Positions 44,941-55,283 of a stretch of 64,000 nt of DNA are shown piece after piece. Under the pieces are notes generated by a model. That model had not been told where the DNA came from, did not search any database, and saw only the letters and a program-made list of their open reading frames with translations. Positions within the stretch are counted from its first letter, which is position 1; each line of letters opens with the position of its first letter. Location: NCBI GenBank assembly GCA_039654915.1, contig CM077598.1:76102041-76166040 (forward strand), in the 5' to 3' direction. This stretch comes from Aquilaria yunnanensis (Eukaryota; Streptophyta; Magnoliopsida; Malvales; Thymelaeaceae). Position numbers and translations under genes: made by a program.

Positions 44941-46348
44941 ATGTCTACAATGCCTATCCCTGAGAGCTGGCAGCCTCTTTTAGCCCATCCTTGTTGCACC
45001 ACCCCTGCAAAGTTAGAGAGGTGGAAGAAAAAGTTTTTTCTTCCCTCTTACGCCATTACTAGGCTGCCTCGTTCTACCATTATACTTTTTCAAACCATAG
45101 AAATGAGGTTACCATTTTCCGAGCCCAGCTGAAGGCCGGTCTTCGGTATCCTCCCCCGAAGATGGTTTGCGAGTTCTGCCAATTTCATGGCATTGCTGTG
45201 AACCAGCTTCCCCCGAACTCGTTCTGCTATTTTAACGCCTACCTCTGCATGTGTGGCGTGTTCGGGATAGAACCCCATTTTGTAATCTTCATGCAGTACT
45301 ACAAGCTCTCTGTGGTCTCGAAAGGTGGCTTCTATTTCATGCTACCTCGGGGATCCGGGAGCAAAAAATTCATGTTCACCTTCGCCACTAAGGACAGCTG
45401 GCGGGGGTGGCAACAGAAATTCTTCTTCCTGAAGATGGAGGAGGCCTGGTCGTACGTCCCGACCAAATGGGCTCAGGGAATACTGAATGTGGACGTTGTT
45501 GATCCGAGGATGCTGCTGACTCTAGAGTTGGCTCCCGTGTTCGCGGATTTCGACACTCGTATTCGGGCTGTCTCTGACTGGTCTCCCGAGGTCGCTCCGC
45601 GTGCCCTTTACCCTTTTCCTATCAACTGGAAGTTGATGACCGAAGAGGTCCTTCGGGAGCTAAAGGTGGTGAAGGAGCACAAGACTGACCTCAAGATGCC
45701 AGCTCCTGCCATCGCCGGGAAGGATTCTGATGGCCATTTCAGGCCGGAGCCCTTTCTGGCCGACCACAAGGGCGGACCGTTGTGGTAGTATTGTCCCTTT
45801 TGAACGGCGCATTAATGGGCGGCGCGGAGCCTTGAACCCGAGACCGTAGGGATTTACACCCCCTCAGGGGGGGTCGCGTCTAACCACTAGGACCCTGCGG
45901 TCTCGGGTTCAAGGCTCCGCGCCGCCCGTTAATGCGCCGTTCAAAAGGGACAATACTACCACAACGGTCCGCCCTTGTGGTCGGCCAGAAAGGGCTCCGG
46001 CCTGAAATGGCCATTAGATTCCTAGTTGGTCAAGCTTCTTCAGGAGGAAATTTCTTTCAAAACGCTTGTCGAAAGTGAGTTGTCTTCTACTCCCTTGCTG
46101 TTTTCTTCCTCGGACTTACGCTGATATTTCTCTTTTTTTTCAGAGATGGGCGACGGGACTGCCGCCTATTATAGGTCCCTTTTCTCCGGCCAAGTGGAGA
46201 AGGGGGAGCAGACAAAGAAGGCAACTTCCCGAAGGCGGAAGTCTGTCGGTGCTGGTCCTTCGGCTAAACGGGCGAAGAAGACTGTTCTTTCCTCCCCTTT
46301 GGAAAGTATTGGGGAGGAAAGCGAGGACGTTGAGGCCGCTGTAGCTTC
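44941..46348 (+). pseudogene. Antisense gene of element G, exons 1 and part of 2
   Basis: Starts ATGTCTACAATGCCTATCCC and is collinear with exon 1 of the A/B gene to 46074, where the GTGAGT donor is kept; exon 2 begins at 46144. A one-base deletion near 45075 shifts the frame, a TAG at about 46024 replaces TGG, and a 289-bp foldback element sits at 45728-46016. The gene is cut in exon 2 by LTR H at 46349. A TATA box (TATAAATGG) is at about 44682. Confidence 0.88.
45728..46016. mobile_element. 289-bp foldback element with tRNA-like promoter boxes
   Basis: Two inverted arms of about 126 bp, differing at only three positions, flank a loop of about 37 bp. Ends are TGATGGCCATTTCAGG and its near-complement, and GATTC is duplicated on both sides (45723-45727 and 46017-46021). 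Removing it restores exon 1 of the antisense gene. On the minus strand the loop carries TAGTGGTTAGACGC (box A-like) and about 50 bases on GGTTCAAGGCTCC (box B-like), as in RNA polymerase III promoters of tRNA-derived SINEs; box B is present in both arms. It has no coding capacity. It could be a non-autonomous foldback/MITE, or a SINE-derived sequence turned into an inverted dimer; I cannot tell which. Confidence 0.8.
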
Positions 46349-47121
46349 TGATGGCCTGGGGCCTCATCGTTGTGAGTCATGATGACTGTTGAGGAGACTT
46401 CTAGGAGGAAGAACGCCTGGAAGGTGGATCACCCCAAGGAGAGTACCTGAAAAGCTGGTAAACAGGGTTAGGAGGCCCCCGGAGTGTTTTTCTGGGGGGG
46501 GGAGCCTCCGATGCCCAAGTCAGTGGTGGCCGGAAAAAGGAGAAAGTCACTAGCTCAAAGAGAAAGGCAGAAAAGTTTCGCCAGGTATTTTCTCAGAGTG
46601 TGGGAGCTGTATCTCCGGCCAACCAACCCCCTGTCAAGTATTTATTTCCTGTATATAAAGGAATACCTAGCCCGTTCAGATCATGACACGTGTGCGGTCG
46701 GATGCTCCTGAACTTCTGGGCGTAGGGGACAAATAGTTGGTAAGCAGATGGCCTCGAGCCTTGTGCTGAGACGGGCCTTGATGTGATTCTGATGGCGTCT
46801 GCGCGTCAGGGCGACTTTTTACGTCTGTGGTGGGACGTGTCATAGGCTTCCTTAAATGCTTCCTTAAATGCTCCTGCCGTACTCCCGAGGTCCCTAGGCG
46901 AGGTCGTCCTCTAGTTCGGACAGAGCCTATTCGGGAAGCATACCCTCAGTTCGGGGGTTCCCAGTTCCAGGGGGTTCCGCCTTCGGGGATATCATGTTCG
47001 GCCAGCAATGTCTGGTGCCACTTTTCCGAAGGCGCGCTGTTCACAACCTTGGGGGGCGAATAGAGTCCTCAAGTTTTACTGGCGTGCCGAGGCTCGGAGC
47101 TCTCCGGCTATCTCCCGAGGT
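46349..47121 (-). repeat. Truncated LTR H, A/B subtype
   Basis: Starts TGATGGCC at 46349 inside exon 2 of G's antisense gene and follows the A/B LTR up to TCTCCCGAGGT, about 95 bp short of the full length. There it joins directly to LTR I, which is missing its first 30-odd bases. H and I share variants such as GTATATAAAGGAATA, so they are each other's closest relatives here. Confidence 0.88.
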
Positions 47122-47955
47122 ATGACTGTTGAGGAGACTTCTAGGAGGAAGAACGCCTGGAAGGTGGATCGCCCCAAGGAGAGTACCTGAAAAGCTGGTA
47201 AACAGGGTTAGGAGGCCCCCGGAGTGTTTTTCCAGGGGGGGAGCCTCCGACGCCCAAGTCAGTGGTGGCCGGAAAAGGGAGAAAGTCACTAGCTCAAAGA
47301 GAAAGGCAGAAAAGTCTCGCCTGGTATTTTGTCAGAGTGTGGGAGCTGTATCTCCGGCCAACCAACCCCCTGTCAAGTATTTATTTCCTGTATATAAAGG
47401 AATATCTAGCCCGTTCAGATCATGACACGTGTGCGGTCGGATGCTCCTAAACTTCTAGGCGTAGGGGACAGATAGTTGGTAACCAGATGGCCTCGAGCCT
47501 TGTGCTGAGACGGGCCATGATGTGATTCTGATGGCGTCTGCGCGTCAGGGCGGCTTTTTACGTCTGTGGTGGGACGTGTCAGAGGCTTCCTTAAATGCTT
47601 CCTTAAATGCTCCTGCCGTACTCCCGAGGTCCCTGGGCGAGGTCGTCCTCTAGTTCGGACAGAGCCTCTTCGGGAAGCATACCCTCAGTTTGGGGGTTCC
47701 CAGTTCCAGGGGGTTCCACCTTCTGGGATATCATGTTCGGGCAGCAATGTCTGGTGCCACTTTTCTGAAGGCGTGCTGTTCACAACCTTTGGGGGCGAAT
47801 AGAGTCCTCAAGTTTTACTGGCGTGCCGAGGCTCGGAGCTCTCCGGCTATCTCCCGAGGTGCATGATTCCACCTGTTCCCAGGAAGCGCCAGTTCTTCTG
47901 GCCATTGTTGTGGCAGGGTGTTCGGCCAGATTGAGGCGATAGCCTTTGGCTATCA
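47122..47955 (-). repeat. 3' LTR of element I, missing its outer end
   Basis: 834 bp ending GGCTATCA and followed by the reversed polypurine tract CATGCCCCCCTCTGG (47956 on). It begins at ATGACTGTTGAGG; the TGATGG outer end and about 30 further bases are absent because of the fusion to LTR H. Confidence 0.9.
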
Positions 47956-48795
47956 CATGCCCCCCTCTGGAAAGCCGAAGTCAAGACTTCGGTTTGCATC
48001 TCTTTCCGAGGTTGTCGTTGGGAGTCTTGTTGGGAAGCATAACCTGTTCCGAGGTCGCACCTTTTGCCCGAGGGTCTGGGCTGTTCGGCCTTGGCCTATT
48101 CTTTGGTGTCTCCGAGGCAACGCCTGTACCGAAGATACACCTCTTGCCCAAAAGTCATGGGCTGTTCAGCCATAGCCTGTCTCTTGGTGTCCTCGAGGTG
48201 GCCTGCTTTTTATTTCTGCAGGTCTGACGGCCAAGCGTGTCAGACTGAGCGGTGCGTCTCCAGTTTTCAGGGATGTCAAACGACGTGTCCCAATCAGGAT
48301 GTGTGTCCCGGTTTTCCAGGGACGTTTGGGGACGCATGTCCCCTATTTCTGCGCAGCGGTTGACACGCGGCTTCTTGCCATTGGAAGAGAGACGCGTCAT
48401 TTACAGAGGGCGCGCCTTTTCGGGTGCAGTGGGCAGTTACGGCGACGGTTCGCCTCCAATGGGTACTTATGATCTCTTTTCGGCTACCCACCTTTGGCCT
48501 ATAAATAGCCCATTCCATCATAAGTCCCACTTACTTTTTTTCTGCTCTCTCTCTGCTTTGCCCTCTGTTCTTGCGTTTTATCTTGCTTTCTGTGGCGGAG
48601 CTTCTTTAATCAGAGCTTTTCCTACCAACTTTCACGACGGCGTCCTCAGGCAAATCTTTTGGTGGGTTTTGATTTCCAGAGTACTCTGATTCCTCTGTTT
48701 TTCTGAGTTTTTCTGGAAAAATGTTGTTTTTTTCCAAACTCGTCTTCTGAGTTTTTTCTGGAAACTATTTTCTTTTCCATCTGAAACTCTTTTTC

Positions 48796-51145
48796 ATGTC
48801 TACGATGCCTGTTCCCGAGAGCTGGAAACCTCTTCTGGCCCATCCTTGCTGTACCACCCCCGAAAAACTAGAGAGGTGGAAGAAAAAATTCTTTCTTCCC
48901 TCTTACGCTGTGACCAGGCTGCCTCGTTCTAGCCATTTTGCTTTTTCAAACCGCGGTGACGAGGTTACCGTCTTCCGAGCCCAACTGAAGGCCGGACTTC
49001 GGTATCCTCCCCCGAAGGTGGTTTGCGAGTTCTGCCAATTCCATGGCATTGCTGTGCACCAGCTTCCCCCGAACGCGTACTGCTATTTTAACGCCTTCCT
49101 CTGCATGTGTGGCGTGTTCGGGATAGAGCCCCACTTCATCATTTTCATGTAGTACTACAAGCTCTACGTGGTCCCGAAGGGTGGCTTCTATTTCCTGCTG
49201 CCTCACGGATCCGGGAGCAAAAAATTCACCTTCACCTTCGACACGAAGGATAGTTGGCGAAGGTGGCAGCCTAAGTTCTTTTTCCTGAAGGTGGATAAGA
49301 ACTGGTCTGGTGTCCCGACCAGATGGGCTCAGGGAGTGCTGAACGCAGACGTCGTTGATCCGAGGATGCTGCTGACCTCACCGTTGGCTTCCGTGTTCGC
49401 GGATTTCAACGCCCGCATTCGGGTAGTCGCTGACTGGGTTCCCGAGGTCTCTCATCGTGCTCTTTACCCCTTTCCTATCAATTGGAGGTTGATGACCGAA
49501 GAAGTCCTTCGGGAGCTGAAAGTGGTTAAGGAGCACGAGACTAACCTCAATATGCCCGCTCCCGCCAACGCCGGGAAGGACTCCTGGCTGGTCAAGCTCC
49601 TTAAGGGGGAGACTTCTTTCGAATCTTTTGCCGAAAGTGAGTAATCTTCCACCCCTTTATATTTTTTCCTCGGACTTACGCTGATATTTCTTCTCTTTTT
49701 CAGAGATGGGCGATGGGGCTGCCGCCTATTACAAGGCCCTCTTTTCTGGCCAAGTGGAGAAGGGGGAGCAGACAAAGAAGGCGGCTTCCCAAAGAAGGAA
49801 GTCGACAGGGGCGGGGCCCTCGGTGAAGCGAGCTAGGAAGGCTGTCCAGCCTCCTCAGCCGGAGCTTTCGGAAGAAGAAGCTGGCGAAGAGGCTGGTCTT
49901 CTTGAAATTTAACCGGCCGAGGTCCCCGCTACTTCCGCCGAGGTGCCTCCTCTCGACCTTGAGGCCCCCAGAAACACTGTAATGGTAGAAGTACCTACTG
50001 CCGCGGAGCGGTATCGGCAGAAGGGTAAGGGTCTTTCTACCGAGGGGCCCGAGGATCCCGAGGACACTATCTCCGAGGTTCCCCCAGGTATGCCTTCAGG
50101 CGAAATTCAGCTCCTTTGCTTTTCGTGAGTTTTTCTTCTACTCCTAACTTCCTTCTCACTTTCAGAGGAGCCTCTTACTGCTGGCTGGAGGGCCATTCAT
50201 GAGAGGAAACGGGCCCTTCGCGATGCCAAAATCCCTGAGGGGAAGATCCCCTTGGAGCCCTTTTGGACAATCACGGAGGATATGAATTTGTTCTCCGACG
50301 ATTGTCCGAAAATGACAAAGGAGATTTGGAAGGGGATGACCACTGACGCCTCCTTCCGGGCCATTGCGGCAGCTCACCCGAGGGATAATACCCTCACCGC
50401 AAAAGTCACCGAGCATGCTGCTCAGATATAGTCTTTACACTCTTTTTTCTCAATTTTCTAAGTGTTTAGACTTGTACTAACCTGGACTTTTGCCTTGCCA
50501 TAGCTGCTGGAGTACGCTGGTTACCTCCGAGTTCGGGTGGCCAGAGAGGCTGCCTCCAAGGATGCGACTTCGCGGGAACTCTTTGAAGCGAAGGCTTCGC
50601 TTGCGAAGCTGGTCGCCAGCAACCAGCAGCTGACAGCGGATTGTTCTCAGCAAATCGCCGCCGTTCGGGAGGAGTTCCCGAAGAAGAGAGAAGAACTTGA
50701 AAAGGACTCCTCCCGGAAGATTGCCGACCTCGGCGACCAAGTAAAGGGGCTGCTCGCCGCCAACGGAGATCTTGTCAAGGACAAGGCTGTTTCTGACAGT
50801 CTTGCGGCGAGGTTGACGGATGAGAACAATGCTCTCCGAGCCGAGGTCGAGGCTCTGAAGAAGGAGTCCGAAGGGACGCTGGGGAGAAGCGAGCTGGAGG
50901 AGGAGATTGCTGAGCTGAGGGACGAGCTCAACGTCCTTGGCGTTCAAAAACATACTTCTGATCAAATGGTCAAGGTCGCCTTTCAGGACGGCTTCTGCCT
51001 TGCTCGGCACCAAGTCCTGCAGAGGTTCCCAGATTTGGACCTCTCTTTTCTGGAGGGCCTAAATATTCCTGAGGGACCTCGGTGGCAGTGGTCCAAGGTC
51101 GAGCATCTGAAGCTTCCTGCTCTTCGTCCGCCCGGCTCTGCCTAG
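48796..51145 (+). pseudogene. Antisense four-exon gene of element I, inactivated
   Basis: Exons at 48796-49636, 49704-50087, 50166-50425 and 50504-51145 have exactly the lengths seen in A, B and K. Breaks: TAG at 49150 (CAG elsewhere), TAA near 49911 where the others encode a short VEIPP segment, and the intron 3 donor changed from GT to AT at 50426. Intron 2 is the same length but no longer open. A TATA box is at 48500. The coiled-coil exon is still open throughout. Confidence 0.88.
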
Positions 51146-51276
51146 TTTGCTTTAGGGCTCCTCTTATTTTTCTCCTTTGTGCTCCTTCTTTGGGCACTTC
51201 TTTTGTAAAGCAGCGTTTGCTCTAAATGAGCAATCTTTTGGCTAAGTCCTTTCTTGCAAGTTTCTTCATTTCCACT

Positions 51277-51769
51277 GTCCCGAACACGTTTGCTCAAGAG
51301 ACTTTCGAAAAACCTGCAACCAAAGAAACTTTTTACCTTCCTTTGTCCCGAGTGTGCTCGCTCAAGAGACTTTCTGGAAAGTTTGTAAAAATTTGGCTAA
51401 GTCTTTTGCAGGCTTTTTGTTCCCTTTTATCCCGAACATGTTCGCTCAAGGGACTTCGGAAAACCTTCAGCCAAATTTTTCTGTCTTCCTATTGTCCCGA
51501 GCATATTTGCTCAAGGGACTTAGGAAAATTTTCACGAGATTGCTCATTTCCTTTTTTCCCGAGCACGTTCGCTCAAGGGTGTTCGGAAATTACCTCTGCT
51601 TTTGTTTTAGCGTGTACTTTTGTGAGATTCTTGCTTTCCCTTTTTCCCGAGCATGTTCGCTCAAGGGTGTTCGGAAAATTTTCTCTGCACTGATTATGCC
51701 GAGTACCTTTGCAAGATTCTTGTTTCCCATTTTTCCCGAGCATAGTGGCTCAAGGGACTTCGGGAAGTC
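51277..51769 (-). repeat. Hairpin-type tandem repeat array of element I
   Basis: Seven units matching those of B one for one, with cores such as CCCGAGCACGTTCGCTCAAG. It lies between the antisense gene stop (51145) and the pol end (51916). Confidence 0.87.
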
Positions 51770-51915
51770 ACATCTGCTTTTTTCGTGGCGAGCACCTTCG
51801 CGGAATTCTGTCTTGGACAATTTGGTATACTTAAAAATTTTTCTCAAGACCATTCTTCTCCAGACCATTCTGTACTTAGAATATTTCTTGTACAATATAT
51901 CTCCTCCGCTCAACC

Positions 51916-53171
51916 TTAGGCGTAGAATTTTTCCAAGGCGTCTGAATGGCAAGTGTTTTTCAATTCTACGCCTTCGGCGTCACCAAGCTTGTACACGCCT
52001 TTTCGTACTTCGGCGAGAACCAGATAAGGTCCTTCCCAATTTGCGCGAAGTACTCCGTGAGATGGCCTTCGGGGTGCAAAGTCGGCCTTTCGGAGAACGA
52101 GGTCTCCTTTTTTGATTTTTTTTGGCCTGGCTTTTAAGTTGATAGCCGCGGCCACTCTTTGCTGGAAAGCTTTTCTTCTCAGCTCGGCTATTTCTCTGTG
52201 TTCGGCCACAAGGTCGAGCTTAGTTCTCAGACCGAGGTCGTTTCTGCCTCCATCAAATACTTGCACCCGTATTGAAGGCTGAACTATCTCTATTGGGATA
52301 ATGGCCTCTGTTCCGAAGACGAGTGAGAAGGGAGTTTCCCCTGTGGCTCTTCGTGGCGTCGTTCGGTAGCTCCACAATACACTTCGGAGTTCTCCTGGCC
52401 ATTTCCCCTTGGCTTCCCCAAGTCTCTTTTTCAGGCCATCTTTTATGGTCCTGTTTGATACTTCCACCTGCCCATTGCTTTGGGGGTGAGCTACTGGGGC
52501 GAAGTGCATCTTTATTCCGAGGTCGCTGATGAATTCCTGGAATCCTTTGTCTATGAACTGGGATCCATTATCAGCTACTAGTACCCTCGGTATGCCAAAT
52601 CTGCATACGATGTTCTTCCATACGAACTTCTGCACTTCTTTTGCCGAGATAGTTGCTAGTGGTTCTGCCTCTACCCACTTTGAGAAATAGTCCACTGCTA
52701 CCACGCAGAATTTCACGCCTTCGGGCGCTGTGGGGAGTGGCCCAATAAGGTCTATACCCCAGACTGCGAAGGGCCAAGGATAGTCTGCCGACGTTACCAT
52801 TTCCGAGGGTATCCACTGGATTTTTGCATGTCTCTGGCAACTACCGCACTTCTGGACAAACTGCCTTGCGTCCTTTCTCAGGGTAGGCCAGAAGTATCCT
52901 TGGCGGAGTATCACTGCTGCAAGGGCATCAGTTCCAATGTGCGAGCCGCACATGCCTTCGTGAACTTCTTTGAGGACCATCTCAGTATCCTCTTCGCCCA
53001 CACATCTCTGCAGCGGATTTGCATGTCCTTGCCGATATAACTCTTCACCAATCAGGAAGAATCTTCCGGCGCGTCTTCGCAGTCTTACAGCATTGCCGGC
53101 GTCTTCGGGGAGCTCATTCTCTGTGAGGTATCTCTTTATGGGGTCCTTCCACCCTGTTCCCGAGGTCGTTA
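51916..53171 (-). pseudogene. Integrase end of pol of element I
   Basis: The minus-strand frame from the J2 junction to the stop at 51916 encodes the integrase zinc finger (HEGMCGSHIGTDAL...CGSCQRH), catalytic core (WGIDLIGPLP, VADNGSQF, NGQVEVS) and the carboxy end. This 1256-bp piece has no stop, but the gene is cut by J2 just upstream of the finger. The apparent N-terminal 40 residues of the open frame come from J2 and are not part of pol. Confidence 0.9.
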
Positions 53172-54416
53172 TGTTGGGTTTCGGGAGCCAAACAGCGCAG
53201 CGGAATTTAACCGAAACCCTCCAGGATCCAAGTGAAACGGGGTAAACCGGGTGTTCGAAAATTTCATACCTAATTTTCGGTTGAGATCTCTCACTCAACT
53301 GTAGAGTCGAATCACAAAACCTGAACAGTTGACGTGTTCAGGCTCTCTATGGTATCCACACGAGCCTCTCGGGATCACCACGCTTCCACCACGTCCCGGC
53401 AGATGCGTTTCTCTTGCGCTTGCAGTGCTAGCTTGCGTCCTCCAAGGAATTGCAAGAGAAGAGTGTGGCTGTCCTTTTGGGAGGCTAGGGCAAGGAGACC
53501 TGCGAATTTCTCACTTAAAAGTTGTATTTATAGTGAGACTCAACTTCCAGGCCTAATGGGTTTCAAAGCCCTAATCCAATTAGGATTTAATTTCGGGCTT
53601 AATAACGGCTCAACTCCTTGGCCCATTATTAATACGAAATTAAAGTGAAACCATAACCCAAATAATTAGCCCATGCACTCTAATGATCCAAATAGCTCTA
53701 TGTGTGCGACCCAATAGGCTCTTGCCATGTTGGCAATGATCATAAATCACATTTATGATCATAAGCAATGAGCGGTGTCTAGCAACACATCATTGCTACC
53801 CAAGTGACAAGATTGTCGGTGAATCGACTAAACCTTTATGATCATCACCGATATATGCCATTGTCCCTTTGTCCAAGAAATCAAGACTAAGCACGAGACA
53901 TGGAATGTGTCACTCTCGTATAGCCCAATCTTTGGTTTCTTGATTACCGAGTAGACTAACTTAAACTGACGACATTGATATCATATATCAACTCATCGGA
54001 GCATGGCCATGCATTTTCTAAGTCTCACTCTATCAAGGGGCCCAAAGATATCACTCCCGTTACATAGGAGGGACAAATCCCATCTTGATCATACAAATCC
54101 CTCCGCATGATATGTGACATACCCAATGACCTCCTTCAAGTTCACTCAGTTACGAGCAACAAAGGAAAGTATCAAAGTATGTGACTCACATGTAGGGAAC
54201 CTTGATGATCTTAGGTCGAAGGACTACATATACCATGATCACTATGAGAATCACTTATGACACTCATATAACGATCCATGAATTGTTCTCATGGTGGGTC
54301 GGTCCAGTACACAAGTTCTCCAACTTGTACCCATATGTAGACTACATATCTCATATTAGTCTCCACATATGCTAGTCATTATGTATTATTGCAACCCGCT
54401 CCACAATAATACTATA
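53172..54416. mobile_element. Copia-like LTR J2, cut by element K
   Basis: Matches 1450-2694 along its whole length with scattered differences, starting TGTTGGG. It ends where element K inserts (54417); the remaining 170 bp or so are expected on the far side of K outside the window. Whether J2 is a solo LTR or part of a full element cannot be seen. Confidence 0.88.
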
Positions 54417-55283
54417 TGATAGCCAAAGGCTGTCGCCTCAATCTGGCCGAATACCCTGCCACAACAACGGCCAGAAGAACTGGCGCTTCCCAGGAATAGG
54501 TGGAATCATGCACCTCGAGAGATAGCCTGAGAGCTCCGAGCCTCGGCACGCCAGTAAAACTTGAGGACTCCATTCGCCCCCCAAGGTTGTGAACAACGCG
54601 CCTTCGAAAAAGTGGCACCAGACATTGCTGCCCGAATATGATATCCCCGAAGGCGGAACCCCCTGGAACTGGGAACCCCCGAACTGAGGGTAGGCTTCCC
54701 GAAGAGGCTCTGACCGAACTAGAGGACGACCTCGCCCAGGGACCTCGGGAGTACGGCAGGCGCATTTAAGGAAGCATTTAAGGAAGCCTCTGACACGTCC
54801 CACCACAGACGTAAAAAGTCGCCCTGACGCGCAGACGCCATCAGAATCATATCATGGCCCGTCTCAGCACAAGGCTCGAGGCCATCTAGTTACCAACTAT
54901 CTGTCCCCTACGCCCAGACGTTCAGGAGCATCCGACCGCACACGTGTCATGATCTGAACGGGCTAGGTATTCCTATATATACAGGAAATAAATACTTGAC
55001 AGGAGGTTGGCAGGCCGGAGATACAGCTCCCATACTCTGAGAAGATACCAGGCGAGACTTTTCTGCCTTTCTCTTTGAGCTAGTGACTTTCTCCTTCTTC
55101 CGGCCACCACTGACTTGGGCGTCGGAGGCTCCCCCCCCGGAAAAACACTCCGGGGGCCTCCTAACCCTGTTTACCAGTTTTCCAGGTACTCTCCTTGAGG
55201 CGATCCACCTTCCAGGCGTTCTTCCTCCTAGAAGTCTCCTAAACAGTCATCATGACTCACAACGATGAGGCCCTGGGCCATCA
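54417..55283 (+). repeat. 5' LTR of element K
   Basis: 867 bp, TGATAGCC...GGGCCATCA, A/B subtype without the 27-bp duplication of A. The gag start codon is at 55252, inside the LTR. The primer binding site follows at 55286-55305 and is identical to that of A. Confidence 0.95.

Larger units (their letters stand above)
43283..46348 (-). mobile_element. Tat-lineage element G, 3' part
   Basis: On the minus strand it has a 3' LTR (43283-44161), a polypurine tract (44162-44179) and the upstream part of the antisense gene (plus strand). It is cut at 46349 by the H/I LTR sequences, and its gag-pol is not in the window. It inserted in the protease region of E next to GCAAG (43278-43282). Confidence 0.9.
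47122..53171 (-). mobile_element. Tat-lineage element I, 3' half
   Basis: Minus-strand element with truncated 3' LTR (47122-47955), polypurine tract, antisense gene (plus strand, broken), hairpin array and the carboxy-terminal third of pol. It is cut at 53172 by the Copia-like LTR J2. The rest would lie beyond J and K outside the window. Confidence 0.9.

Noticed and set aside
45840..45910. tRNA gene
   Set aside because: Box A- and box B-like sequences are present but there is no acceptor-stem pairing at the right distance; they belong to the foldback insert.
45728..46016. Assembly artefact (inverted duplication at a read end)
   Set aside because: The insert has a clean 5-bp target duplication and removal restores the gene exactly; an artefact would not do this. 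Long-read confirmation would still help.
51916..53298. 460-codon frame as a complete fusion protein
   Set aside because: Its first 40-odd codons are from the J2 LTR and the rest is truncated pol of I; the frame joins by chance across the insertion.
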